Notes under the pieces: generated by a model
Databases searched by the model: none
What the model was told of the DNA's origin: nothing
The model's input: only the letters and a program-made list of their open reading frames with translations
Made by a program: the position numbers and the translations under genes
Assembly: GCA_031422315.1 (NCBI GenBank)
Contig: JANOQN010000055.1
Coordinates: 1 to 39,253, forward strand
Reading direction: 5' to 3'
DNA from: JANNYA01 sp031422315
GTDB lineage: Bacteria; Pseudomonadota; Gammaproteobacteria; Xanthomonadales; SZUA-5
Length of the DNA: 39,253 bases
Part shown: positions 26,016-34,251 of the stretch, piece after piece
How positions within the stretch are numbered: position 1 is the stretch's first letter
How the letters are laid out: every line of letters begins with the position of its first letter

Positions 26016-26702
26016 ATGCATATGAACATTCGATCACAGTCTCATGCCGGTACACCTTATGGCGCAGCTTCTATCATTCAGCCGCAGGGATTGAATTTGA
26101 TTCCGATGGTGGTTGAGCAAACCCCGCGCGGTGAGCGTTCGTACGATATCTATTCCAGGCTTTTAAAAGAACGCGTGATTTTTTGCGTGGGCCAGGTTGA
26201 AGACTACATGGCGAACGTGATTGTCGCGCAGCTGCTGTTCTTAGAAAGCGAAAACCCCGAACAAGAAATCAGCCTTTACATCAATAGCCCAGGCGGCGCA
26301 GTAACCGCCGGCATGGCGATTTACGACACGATGCAGTTCCTCAAACCGCCGGTCAGCACGATTTGCATCGGTCAGGCATGCAGCATGGGCGCGTTTTTGC
26401 TCGCAGCTGGCGCACCTGGCAAACGCTATTGCTTGCCGAATTCGCGCGTGATGATTCATCAGCCTTCGGGTGGCTATCAAGGCCAAGCGTCGGATATGGA
26501 CATCCACGTCAAAGAAATCTTGCAAATTCGCCATAAGCTCAACAGCATATTGGCGACGCACACTGGCCAACCGATTGAAATAATCGAAAAACACACCGAT
26601 CGCGATCATTTTATGAGTTCAGAAGAAGCGAAAAACTTCGGCATAGTTGATTCGGTTATTAACAAGCGCGGCGAAGCTGCGCCGACGTTGACGGTGGTTT
26701 AA
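26016..26702 (+). CDS. clpP: ATP-dependent Clp protease proteolytic subunit ClpP
   Basis: The serine-protease subunit of the Clp degradation machine. The triad is visible: Ser in GQACSMGAFLLAAGAPGKRY, His in MIHQPSGGYQGQASDMDIHV, and Asp in HTDRDHFMS. The oxyanion-loop motif NSPGGAVTAGMAIYDTMQF is intact. The length of 228 residues includes a propeptide of about 30. Small departures from the commonest sequence are GQAC rather than GQAA just before the Ser region, and EDYMAN rather than EDHMAN. Its usual partner clpX does not follow; a dispersed inverted repeat comes next and then a gene on the other strand. An ATG at 26022 (two codons later) is an equally possible start. Confidence 0.96.
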   Translation: MHMNIRSQSHAGTPYGAASIIQPQGLNLIPMVVEQTPRGERSYDIYSRLLKERVIFCVGQVEDYMANVIVAQLLFLESENPEQEISLYINSPGGAVTAGMAIYDTMQFLKPPVSTICIGQACSMGAFLLAAGAPGKRYCLPNSRVMIHQPSGGYQGQASDMDIHVKEILQIRHKLNSILATHTGQPIEIIEKHTDRDHFMSSEEAKNFGIVDSVINKRGEAAPTLTVV

Positions 26703-26740
26703 TTCTCGCAGGCGGGTAGTTTTTTCGAGCACACAAAAAA

Positions 26741-26922
26741 CCCTCTCCCCCAACCCCTCTCCCATAAAGGGAGAGGGGAGTTTCAGACCTCTCCAACAAA
26801 TGCGGAGAGGGAAGTTTCAGACCCCAACAAATGCGGAGAGGGAAGTTTTAGACCTCCCCGACAAATGCGGAAGGGTGCTTTTTAGTCCCTCTCCCTTTAT
26901 GGGAGAGGGGTTGGGGAGAGGG
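26741..26922. repeat. Inverted repeat element, CCCTCTCC family, copy 2 (expanded)
   Basis: The left arm CCCTCTCCCCCAACCCCTCT begins at 26741 and carries the CCCTCTCCC-ATAAAG hairpin. The right arm, from about 26887, is its complement and ends near 26922. Between them is a three-unit direct tandem repeat not found in the other copies. The element lies 38 bases after clpP. Confidence 0.85.
26771..26869 (+). repeat. Three-unit tandem repeat inside the inverted repeat element
   Basis: Three direct units of 34, 31 and 34 bases (26771-26804, 26805-26835, 26836-26869) share GAGAGGGAAGTTTCAGACC and CAACAAATGCG. The middle unit lacks three bases. There are no unique spacers, so this is not a CRISPR array. 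It looks like local duplication of the element's interior. Confidence 0.8.
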
Positions 26923-26981
26923 AAAGTCGGTTGCCTCAAACTAACGTGCCCAGGGAATTGCCACAATCCTTCAACGTTCCA

Positions 26982-28229
26982 TCAATCAAAATAATACCTA
27001 GCCACCGCGCTAAGCTGCAACCCGCCCTGCTCAACCGGGGCACCTTCATCAGCGTTGCCTGGGCGCTCAATATCGGCATGGGTTAGCTCTAAGCCTAGCC
27101 GCCAGTTCGCTTGCTGGCGTTGAATGGCAAACGTCGCTGCCCGGCCGTTTTGATCGTTTAGCTCAACGCTGAAGTCACCTTCTTTCACGCGAAATTTTTC
27201 AACGCGAAGTGTGTAACTCCAAATGCCAACGGTTCGTGCGGCCATTAAATACTGCGTGTTATAGCGCGCTTCAACGTTGGGGCCAGGCGCAAAGCCCATA
27301 TTGGTAGTGCCGCTCAAGGCTTCGCCCAGCAGCGTCCAGTCTTGATTGATTGGCCAGTCAAATCCAATCAATGCGAAGCGATTCGCCCATGCGTATTCGT
27401 CGCCATCATGTAAATCTTGATCGCCGCGATTATCAGTGTAGAAAGCGGAAAAATTCGGGCCATCGTCTACGCTGTGACGCAGGCGAACTGAATAGCCAAC
27501 GCGACCGTCCAAATCCGGTCCAAACGGTTGCGTGCCGTTGTCTCGCTGCGCTGAAAACGGGCCGCTCACAATCGATTGCAACGGCAATACCGGTAGGGTT
27601 TCGCCAAACACGCTGATTCGGTTATGCAGCGCAAAGCCGCGCCAAGCCAAAATCGCCGGGCCGGTATCGTTGCCGATATACGCTGATACCTCAACATCGG
27701 TATGGGCTCCCGCACCTTGTAGGCGTTTGGCAAAACCAATTCCAATCGGGCGAAACTCCTCACCGATCCAAGCATTGAGCGCTGAGAGATTGATGCTGTA
27801 AGGCGTTTGCCAAAGTGCTTCGACGTTTTCGCGGCTCGTGCCCGCAAATGCTTGGCCTGCCCGGATGCGCCAGCCTTGTCTGTCAAGTGCGCCTATTTCA
27901 GCAAACGCCTCTGTGAATCCGGCTTTGCTAGAGTCCTGAGTGCCCGTACGCGCTAAACCGTTCAAAACGAATCGCCAAGCTAATTCAGCATCGTCATCAG
28001 CAACAAAGCTCAGCCCTAAGCGCGCCTCAACGCCCACGCCTTTGCCAGTGCCGAGTGTTTGATAGCCGCCTGCCGTCCAATTTTTGCCGCTCGCATCCAA
28101 ATCTTGCGCATTGGCGCCCACTTCGATATAGCCCGTGTGCTGCCAACTTGCCGCATTTACGTCGCAGCTAAGGCAAATGAATATCAGCGCAGGCGCGCCA
28201 AAGTAGAAATTGTGGACAGCTTTAGTCAT
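26982..28229 (-). CDS. Outer-membrane beta-barrel protein (porin-like), unknown substrate
   Basis: A signal peptide is present (MTKAVHNFYFGAPALIFICL, cleavage probably in VNA-ASW). The 415-residue product has no other hydrophobic helix. It shows many alternating, aromatic-ended strands (such as GVGVEARLGLSFVADDDAEL, GYSVRLRHSVDD and YTLRVEKFRVKEG) and ends in AVARYYFD, close to a barrel C-terminal strand. I recognise the general build but no named family. It is likely a porin or a phosphate/oligosaccharide-type channel. It faces clpP across an inverted repeat element. The start has AAAAGAG six bases upstream. Confidence 0.7.
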   Translation of the reverse strand: MTKAVHNFYFGAPALIFICLSCDVNAASWQHTGYIEVGANAQDLDASGKNWTAGGYQTLGTGKGVGVEARLGLSFVADDDAELAWRFVLNGLARTGTQDSSKAGFTEAFAEIGALDRQGWRIRAGQAFAGTSRENVEALWQTPYSINLSALNAWIGEEFRPIGIGFAKRLQGAGAHTDVEVSAYIGNDTGPAILAWRGFALHNRISVFGETLPVLPLQSIVSGPFSAQRDNGTQPFGPDLDGRVGYSVRLRHSVDDGPNFSAFYTDNRGDQDLHDGDEYAWANRFALIGFDWPINQDWTLLGEALSGTTNMGFAPGPNVEARYNTQYLMAARTVGIWSYTLRVEKFRVKEGDFSVELNDQNGRAATFAIQRQQANWRLGLELTHADIERPGNADEGAPVEQGGLQLSAVARYYFD

Positions 28230-28335
28230 GCGACACTCTTTTCAAATAACGTGATTTAGACCCTATAAACGGTCGTCGGCTTTCGGCTAAGCAACTAAAC
28301 GCTAGGCCGCGGACTATAGACGCGCGCAAGTCAAA

Positions 28336-29301
28336 ATGGAGCGATTTTTAGTGAGTCAGCAAGAAGCAAATTCAACCGCGCACCTGCCTTGGGCCGGGCT
28401 ATTGATTGCCGCGTTAGCGGCCATTTTATTTTCGTTCAAAGCAATTTTAGCCAAGCTTATGTATCGCGCAGGCGCAGATGCGAGTGCCGTTATGAGTTTG
28501 CGCATGCTGTTTGCGGGCCCGGTGTTTATTGCGATTGCCGCTTATTACGTCCTTCAAGCCAAGCGAAGCAGAATAATCCAAAAACTAACCATCGCCGAAC
28601 GTTGGCAAATTCTACTACTGGGTTTTCTGGGCTACTACTTGTCGAGCATGCTGGATTTTATCGGCTTGCAATATGTCAGCGCCTCACTTGAGCGTTTGAT
28701 TCTATTTTTGACACCCACGTTGGTTGCGTTAATTGGCTGGATTGCTTATCGCAAAGCAATCGCAAAAAACCAATGGCAAGGGTTAGCTTTGAGCTATTTC
28801 GGCGTTGCCTGTGTTTTCATCGAGCAGCTGCACTTTAACGGCGGTCACGTCGCCTGGGGCAGCAGCTTAATATTTTTGGCGGCGCTTTCCTATGCAGGCT
28901 ATTTGAGCATGTCAGGCGCACTAGTGAAAAAGCTCGGCAGTACACGTCTGGTGGCATACGCGATGAGCGTCTCAAGTGCCTGCATGCTGGCACACTCCCT
29001 GATTTTAGAATCAATGGCGACACTCGCTCAGTCGGCTACCGTGATCAAGCTATCAGTGCTTAATGCAATTTTCTGCACTATCCTACCGGTGTTTATGACA
29101 ATGGAAGCAATTCGTAGGATTGGCGCAGCGCGAGCATCGCAGCTCTCGATGCTTGGGCCGGTATCGCTACTATTTTTGGGTTATTGGCTGCTGCAAGAAC
29201 CCATCACGCTTTTGCAACTTTTTGGTACAGCGGTGGTGTTAGCTGGGGTTTTCTGGGCAAACCGAGAAGTGCCAGTTGCCCCGGCAAACTCAGGAACCTA
29301 G
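28336..29301 (+). CDS. EamA/DMT superfamily transporter
   Basis: A 321-residue inner-membrane protein with about ten hydrophobic segments in two EamA repeats. The first repeat starts near residue 17 (LPWAGLLIAALAAILFSFKA) and includes YYLSSMLDFIGLQYVSASLE, as in EamA families; the second begins near VAWGSSLIFLAALSYAGYLS. The terminal segment FGTAVVLAGVFWANR is also typical. Relatives export amino acids or other metabolites; the substrate is unknown. It is divergent from the porin-like gene and converges with the bactofilin gene, with only eight bases between the two stop codons. Confidence 0.87.
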   Translation: MERFLVSQQEANSTAHLPWAGLLIAALAAILFSFKAILAKLMYRAGADASAVMSLRMLFAGPVFIAIAAYYVLQAKRSRIIQKLTIAERWQILLLGFLGYYLSSMLDFIGLQYVSASLERLILFLTPTLVALIGWIAYRKAIAKNQWQGLALSYFGVACVFIEQLHFNGGHVAWGSSLIFLAALSYAGYLSMSGALVKKLGSTRLVAYAMSVSSACMLAHSLILESMATLAQSATVIKLSVLNAIFCTILPVFMTMEAIRRIGAARASQLSMLGPVSLLFLGYWLLQEPITLLQLFGTAVVLAGVFWANREVPVAPANSGT

Positions 29302-29309
29302 GGCTGTAT

Positions 29310-29714
29310 CTATTCTGGTTTCGCGAGCTGCTTACGTGGTTCTTCTTGATGCACCATTTGCCCGTTGACTTGTGAGCCAGCGGTCATTTCCAGCAGCTTG
29401 TAGTACACATTGCCGCGCACGCGCGCAGTTGGGCCGAGAATGAGCTTTTCCGACGCCACGACATCACCGATCATTTCGCCATCAATTTTGACGTTCGGAG
29501 CACGTAAATCGCCTTCTATCCGGCCCGACTCGTTTAAAACAATTAGGCCATCGCTGCCTTCAGCAGAGACGGTGCCTTTCACCGATCCGGCAATGTTCAA
29601 TCCGCCGCTAAAGGTGATATCGCCAACGACACTCATGCGCGCGCCTATTAGGCACTCAATTGGGGTAGAAGGGGTTTCAATGGACATTGGGCGCTGCGGT
29701 TTGTTGCCAAACAT
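29310..29714 (-). CDS. Bactofilin family cytoskeletal protein
   Basis: A small self-polymerising protein that builds scaffolds at the membrane or cell poles. The 134-residue product has the bactofilin core, a right-handed beta-helix made of short Gly-spaced repeats: CLIGARMSVVGDITFSGGLN, then IAGSVKGTVSAEG, SGRIEGDLRAPNVKIDGEMI and LGPTARVRGNVYYKLLEM. The ends are short and unstructured. The ATG at 29714 (MFGNKPQRPMSIE) with GGAAA upstream sets the start; the frame is open to 30020, but that would overlap pgsA and has no similarity. Many bactofilins sit beside peptidoglycan hydrolases; none is seen here. Confidence 0.9.
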   Translation of the reverse strand: MFGNKPQRPMSIETPSTPIECLIGARMSVVGDITFSGGLNIAGSVKGTVSAEGSDGLIVLNESGRIEGDLRAPNVKIDGEMIGDVVASEKLILGPTARVRGNVYYKLLEMTAGSQVNGQMVHQEEPRKQLAKPE

Positions 29715-29927
29715 AGGATTTCCGTAGGGTTGTGAGTTTTGAGCGGCGCAGTTTAACAGGCTAATCGGCAACGGCTGCCATCCGAAAACGCGTGCAAATA
29801 ATGCAACTTTTTGACAAATTGGCTGTTTGTGTAGCATCGCTTCATACGTACACACCAAATGCAGGGTTTTTTTGACAACAGCCTGCGTGGGCTCGTTAAA
29901 GTGCGCTTGGCTCGCTACACTCCGCGC

Positions 29928-30494
29928 ATGAAAATTAACCTTGCAACGATACTTACGCTGTTTCGGATCGCACTCATCCCGGTGATGGTGGCGGTATTCT
30001 TCAGTGATTGGACGCATCACTACCGTGCGGCAGCGTTTATATTTATTGCCGCTGCAATTACTGACTGGCTAGATGGCTATTTGGCGCGCAAGTATCAAAT
30101 GGAGTCTAAATTTGGTGCGTTTTTAGATCCGGTAGCGGATAAACTCATGGTAGCAATCGTGCTTATTTTGTTGGTTCAGGCGGACCCAAAACCATGGCTT
30201 GCGATTATTTGCGCGATTATCATCGGCCGCGAAATTAGTATTTCTGCACTGCGCGAATGGATGGCTGAAATTGGCAAGCGCGCAACTATTAAAGTTCAGA
30301 TGACAGGGAAAATTAAGACCATTGCGCAAATGGTCGCGCTAGCCATGATGCTGTATCGGGACTCAATCGCTGCAATTCCCATTTATAAAATTGGGCAAGT
30401 TGCCTTAATTATTGCAGCAGTGCTTACGCTTTGGTCAGCCGCGCAATATTTGTTAGCGGCGCGGCGCGTGCTTACCAATAGTGATTTTGATTAA
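29928..30494 (+). CDS. pgsA: CDP-diacylglycerol--glycerol-3-phosphate 3-phosphatidyltransferase
   Basis: Makes phosphatidylglycerol phosphate, the committed step to phosphatidylglycerol and cardiolipin, in the inner membrane. The CDP-alcohol phosphatidyltransferase signature is complete: DWLDGYLARKYQMESKFGAF followed by LDPVADK (D-x2-D-G-x2-A-R-x8-G-x3-D-x3-D). The protein of 188 residues has about five hydrophobic segments, and the N-terminus MKINLATILTLFRIALIPVM is typical. The frame extends to 29859 without family similarity, so the ATG at 29928 is used. rmlB begins 30 bases downstream, which may place the rhamnose genes in the same transcript. Confidence 0.93.
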   Translation: MKINLATILTLFRIALIPVMVAVFFSDWTHHYRAAAFIFIAAAITDWLDGYLARKYQMESKFGAFLDPVADKLMVAIVLILLVQADPKPWLAIICAIIIGREISISALREWMAEIGKRATIKVQMTGKIKTIAQMVALAMMLYRDSIAAIPIYKIGQVALIIAAVLTLWSAAQYLLAARRVLTNSDFD

Positions 30495-30523
30495 CTGGTT
30501 AATGCCGAATAGGAAATAATTAT

Positions 30524-31588
30524 ATGCAAAAAAGAGTTTGGTTGGTTACCGGCGGTGCTGGCTTTATTGGCGGCAATTTTGTTTTAGAATACGCTAAAGC
30601 CGAGCACGATGTACAACTTATAGTGCTGGATAAATTAACCTACGCAGGGAATTTGGACACACTGTCTAACGTGATTGAAAAAGACGGTGTGCAATTTTTT
30701 CAAGGTGATATTGCCGATGGCGCGCTGGTAAGCCAATTGCTTGAACGATTTAACCCCAGTGCAATTATAAACTTTGCCGCAGAAAGCCACGTTGACAGAT
30801 CAATTGATGCGCCTGCCGAGTTTATTCAAACCAATGTGGTTGGCACTCTGGCTTTGCTGCAGTCGACTTTAAAATATTTCAAAGCGTTAACGGCCGAGGC
30901 GCAGCAGCGCTTTCGATTTTTACACGTCTCAACCGATGAAGTCTACGGCAGCCTTGGGGAAACCGGCAAATTTACTGAGACCACGCCTTATGCACCTAAT
31001 TCGCCTTACGCGGCCAGCAAAGCGTCGTCTGATCACTTGGTGCGGGCTTTTTTCCATACCTATCATTTGCCAGTGTTAACGACCAATTGCTCGAATAACT
31101 ACGGCCCGTATCAATTTCCGGAAAAGCTTATTCCGCTGATGATTCAAAAGGCGCTGATTTTGCAAGCGCTGCCGGTCTATGGTGACGGCAAAAACATTCG
31201 CGATTGGCTGCATGTGCAAGATCACGTGGCGGCAATCGCTACCGTACTGAAATCTGGAGAAGTTGGGGAGGTTTATAATGTCGGTGGTGATGCAGAAAGA
31301 AATAATATCGAAGTTGTACATCGTATTTGCGATTTGTTAGATGCAAAACGCCCACAGCAAGACGGCGCTAGTCGACGCAGTTTAATTAAGTTTGTTACTG
31401 ATCGGCCCGGGCATGACCGCCGTTATGCGATTGACAGCAGTAAATTGCAGACCCAATTAAACTGGCGCCCGCAATATGAATTTGAAAGCGGGCTTTCGCA
31501 GACGGTGGATTGGTATTTGGATAATGTAGCCTGGGTGGCGCGCATCCAAGATGGCAGTTATCGGGGGGAAAGGTTGGGTCTTACTTGA
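30524..31588 (+). CDS. rfbB: dTDP-glucose 4,6-dehydratase
   Basis: Second step of dTDP-L-rhamnose synthesis: converts dTDP-glucose to dTDP-4-keto-6-deoxyglucose with bound NAD. The dinucleotide-binding motif is at the N-terminus (VTGGAGFIGGNFVLEY). The short-chain dehydrogenase YxxxK is in YAPNSPYAASKASSDHLVRA, with the active-site region HVSTDEVYGSLGETG before it. The family's DWLHVQDHVAAI and PGHDRRYAID blocks follow. The 354-residue length is normal, and AGGAAATAATTAT precedes the ATG. It is the first of the rmlBACD genes (rfbB = rmlB). Confidence 0.96.
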   Translation: MQKRVWLVTGGAGFIGGNFVLEYAKAEHDVQLIVLDKLTYAGNLDTLSNVIEKDGVQFFQGDIADGALVSQLLERFNPSAIINFAAESHVDRSIDAPAEFIQTNVVGTLALLQSTLKYFKALTAEAQQRFRFLHVSTDEVYGSLGETGKFTETTPYAPNSPYAASKASSDHLVRAFFHTYHLPVLTTNCSNNYGPYQFPEKLIPLMIQKALILQALPVYGDGKNIRDWLHVQDHVAAIATVLKSGEVGEVYNVGGDAERNNIEVVHRICDLLDAKRPQQDGASRRSLIKFVTDRPGHDRRYAIDSSKLQTQLNWRPQYEFESGLSQTVDWYLDNVAWVARIQDGSYRGERLGLT

Positions 31589-31643
31589 GCTTATCTAAAT
31601 GTAGTCCCTTGAACTTAAGGAAAAGTCGCATCACAAATAATTA

Positions 31644-31681
31644 GGATTCACGGTTCGACAAGCTCACCACGAACGGAATCC
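31644..31681. repeat. Short imperfect inverted repeat between rfbB and rfbA
   Basis: GGATTCACGGTTCGACAAGC at 31644 and CACCACGAACGGAATCC to 31681 form an imperfect palindrome. Its core resembles the GGTTCGACAAGCTCACCACGAACGG-type dispersed repeats that I know from many proteobacterial genomes. Only one copy was noticed in this window. Confidence 0.55.
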
Positions 31682-31723
31682 GTTTCGCATCGATAAAACT
31701 AGACTCACTCACATAGGAATCTA

Positions 31724-32611
31724 ATGGCCACAGATCGAGGAATAATATTAGCAGGCGGCTCGGGCACGCGGCTTTATCCGCTCACGATTGCGACCAGCAA
31801 GCAGCTTTTGCCGGTTCACGATAAGCCAATGATTTATTACCCGCTTAGCGTGTTGATGTTGGCGGGCATTCGCAAAGTGCTGATTATTAATACGCCACAC
31901 GAGCAAGCGCTGTTTCAGCGCTTGCTGGGCGATGGTTCGCAATGGGGAATGTCGATTGAATATGCGGCGCAACCCTCGCCTGATGGCCTAGCACAAGCTT
32001 TTTTGATTGGCCGCGAGTTTGTCGATGGCAAACCAAGCGCGCTGGTGCTGGGTGACAATATCTTTTACGGGCCAGGCTTTACTGACGTGCTGCGCACCGC
32101 TGCGAATGAAAGCCACGGCGCGACCGTTTTCGGCTATTGGGTGCGCGATCCGGAACGCTACGGCGTTGCTGAATTTGATGGGCAAGGTAAAGTGCTGAGC
32201 TTGGAAGAAAAACCCAGCGCGCCAAAGTCCAACTACGCCGTTACTGGACTGTATTTTTATGATGAGCGCGCCTGTGATTTCGCGGCTGGTTTGAAGCCTT
32301 CAGTGCGCGGCGAGTTAGAGATCACCGATCTAAATCGCTGCTATTTAGACGATCAAAGCCTACGCGTCAGCAAACTCGGGCGCGGCTTTGCCTGGCTCGA
32401 CACTGGCACGCATGAATCACTGCTGCAAGCGGGCCACTATGTGCAAACCATAGAAGAGCGCCAGGGCTTGAAGATTGCCTGCCTTGAAGAAATCGCGTTC
32501 GAAAACGGCTGGATTGATCGAGCGGCGCTGCTTGCCTTGGGTAAAAAGCTCGGCAAGAGTAGCTATGGAATTTATCTGCAAGAGCTAGCGCAGCAGGGTG
32601 CTAAATCATGA
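31724..32611 (+). CDS. rfbA: Glucose-1-phosphate thymidylyltransferase
   Basis: First step of dTDP-rhamnose synthesis: glucose-1-phosphate plus dTTP gives dTDP-glucose. The pyrophosphorylase signature is at the N-terminus (GIILAGGSGTRLYPLTIATS, followed by KQLLPVHDKPMIYYPLSVLM). VLGDNIFYG and EKPSAPKSNYAVTGLYFYD are further family blocks, and WLDTGTHESLLQAG lies near the end. It has 295 residues, the normal length, with AGGA six bases before the ATG. The stop overlaps rfbC by ATGA, so the two are coupled. rfbA = rmlA. Confidence 0.96.
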   Translation: MATDRGIILAGGSGTRLYPLTIATSKQLLPVHDKPMIYYPLSVLMLAGIRKVLIINTPHEQALFQRLLGDGSQWGMSIEYAAQPSPDGLAQAFLIGREFVDGKPSALVLGDNIFYGPGFTDVLRTAANESHGATVFGYWVRDPERYGVAEFDGQGKVLSLEEKPSAPKSNYAVTGLYFYDERACDFAAGLKPSVRGELEITDLNRCYLDDQSLRVSKLGRGFAWLDTGTHESLLQAGHYVQTIEERQGLKIACLEEIAFENGWIDRAALLALGKKLGKSSYGIYLQELAQQGAKS

Positions 32612-33162
32612 AAACGATAGAAACGCGTTTGCCCGGCGTGCTGATCCACGAGCCGCGCGTGTTCAACGACCCGCGTGGGCTGTTTTTCGAGGCCTACAGT
32701 GATGCGCGCCCGGTTGATGCGGCAAGCGCATTTAAAATCGTTCAGCTCAATGTGTCGGAGTCTGAGCAGTTTGTGCTGCGCGGACTGCATTATCAGCTGC
32801 CATTTCCCCAGGCCAAGTTGGTTTGGGTGCTAGAGGGCGAGGTTTTTGACGTTGCGGTCGACATTCGCCGAGGCTCGCCAAGCTTCGGGCAGTGGGAGGG
32901 AACGATGCTAAGTAGAAAAAATCGACGTCAATTATTTGTTCCTGCAGGATTTGCGCACGGTTTCCAAGTTGTTAGCAATTCCGCAACACTTTGCTATGCA
33001 TGCAGTGAACAATTTCGTGCAGAATGTGACCGTTCAATTCGCTTTGACGATCCGAGCATTTTGATCGAGTGGCCAGAGCCAGGCCGCGCGCTGCTGTCTC
33101 AGAAAGATGCTGCTGCAAAGTTTTTAACTGACATTGAACCAAATGCACTGCCCGTGATTTAG
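32608..33162 (+). CDS. rfbC: dTDP-4-dehydrorhamnose 3,5-epimerase
   Basis: Third step of dTDP-L-rhamnose synthesis: epimerises C3 and C5 of the keto sugar. It is a cupin-fold protein of 184 residues. The catalytic His is in VLRGLHYQLPFPQAKLVWVL. The block VFDVAVDIRRGSPSFGQWEG follows, then LFVPAGFAHGFQVVS with the second conserved His. The C-terminus ends in DIEPNALPVI. It starts inside the rfbA stop codon (ATGA). rfbC = rmlC. Confidence 0.95.
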   Translation: MKTIETRLPGVLIHEPRVFNDPRGLFFEAYSDARPVDAASAFKIVQLNVSESEQFVLRGLHYQLPFPQAKLVWVLEGEVFDVAVDIRRGSPSFGQWEGTMLSRKNRRQLFVPAGFAHGFQVVSNSATLCYACSEQFRAECDRSIRFDDPSILIEWPEPGRALLSQKDAAAKFLTDIEPNALPVI

Positions 33163-33219
33163 CAAAGCGCGGGTCGACCTTTAAGTAGTTCTTATAGTTT
33201 GAGCCAGATTGAGCTTTTC

Positions 33220-34152
33220 ATGAAAATATTGTTGTTGGGTGCGAGTGGGCAGCTGGGATTTGAGCTAAGGCGATCACTTTCGGTGTTGGGAAATGTTGTC
33301 GCTGCAATGCGCAGGCGTGAGGGTTCTGACGCCGACTTTAATGACGCCGACGCACTGCGCGCGCTAATCCAATCCGAACGGCCACACGTAATCGTTAATG
33401 CTGCAGCCTACACCGCTGTTGATCTGGCTGAAGCGGAGCAAGAGCTAGCCTATCAGGTCAACGCACGCGCCGTACGAACAATTGCAGAGCAAGCGCACGA
33501 GCTGGGCGCGCTGCTTGTGCATGTTTCAACCGACTACGTTTTCAGTGGTAAAAATCAGCTGCCCTGGACTGAGCTTGACCCGGCTTTGCCCATTAGCGCG
33601 TATGGCCGCAGCAAGCTAGCCGGCGAACAGGCGGTTATCGAAAGCCGCTGTGCCTATCTTGTTTTGCGAGTGCAAGGGCTTTACAGCTCGCGCCGCAGTA
33701 ATTTTTTGCGCACGATGCTAAAACTAGCGCGTGAGCAAAAGCCGATTCGCGTGGTGCAAGATCAGATTGTTGCGCCGACGCCAGTGCGCTGGATCGCCGA
33801 TACAATTGGCTGCATGCTGGCGCGCTGGTTGATTGAACAAAGCGATGGCGAAAGCTACAGCGGCATCTATCATGTAGCGGCCGCTGGGCAAACGAATTGG
33901 TTTGAATTCGCTAAAAATATCTTTCATCAAGCGCACGTACGGGGTTTAATTAGCGGCGTGCCGGACCTGCAGCCGATCACCAGTGCTGAGTTTGTTGCGG
34001 CAGCAAAACGCCCTAAATTTAGCCTATTTAACTGTGAAAAAATCAAGCAGGATTTTGACATCGTGCTGCCAGATTGGCGCGAAGGTGTCGCGTTGGTGCT
34101 GGACGAGCTTAAAGAGGCTAAAGATTGGTCCATCGAAAATAAAATAGGCTGA
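33220..34152 (+). CDS. rfbD: dTDP-4-dehydrorhamnose reductase
   Basis: Last step of dTDP-L-rhamnose synthesis: NAD(P)H-dependent reduction of the 4-keto group. The N-terminal nucleotide-binding motif is MKILLLGASGQLGFELRRSL. The block VIVNAAAYTAVDLAEAEQEL and the catalytic HVSTDYVFSG with YGRSKLAGEQAV (YxxxK) are typical of RmlD. The ATG at 33220 is used; the frame reaches a TTG at 33199 with no family support. The 310-residue length is normal. It lies 57 bases after rfbC. rfbD = rmlD. Confidence 0.95.
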   Translation: MKILLLGASGQLGFELRRSLSVLGNVVAAMRRREGSDADFNDADALRALIQSERPHVIVNAAAYTAVDLAEAEQELAYQVNARAVRTIAEQAHELGALLVHVSTDYVFSGKNQLPWTELDPALPISAYGRSKLAGEQAVIESRCAYLVLRVQGLYSSRRSNFLRTMLKLAREQKPIRVVQDQIVAPTPVRWIADTIGCMLARWLIEQSDGESYSGIYHVAAAGQTNWFEFAKNIFHQAHVRGLISGVPDLQPITSAEFVAAAKRPKFSLFNCEKIKQDFDIVLPDWREGVALVLDELKEAKDWSIENKIG

Positions 34153-34251
34153 TTCCTACGAAACACTAACAAGGCTTCGGTCTTTGCTTGTAGTCAGCCT
34201 CGGAATCGCTGTAAAACCCAGTCTCCAAGCAATTCGCTCCATTGAGGTTTT

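Noticed and set aside
26771..26869. CRISPR array
   Set aside because: The three units abut directly with no unique spacers, there are no cas genes, and the units are nested in a dispersed inverted repeat.
26800..26994. A 64-codon open frame after clpP
   Set aside because: It is made of the translated repeat element and has no coding features of its own.
29715..30020. N-terminal extension of the bactofilin gene
   Set aside because: It would overlap the start of pgsA and lacks any bactofilin-like sequence; the ATG at 29714 fits the family.
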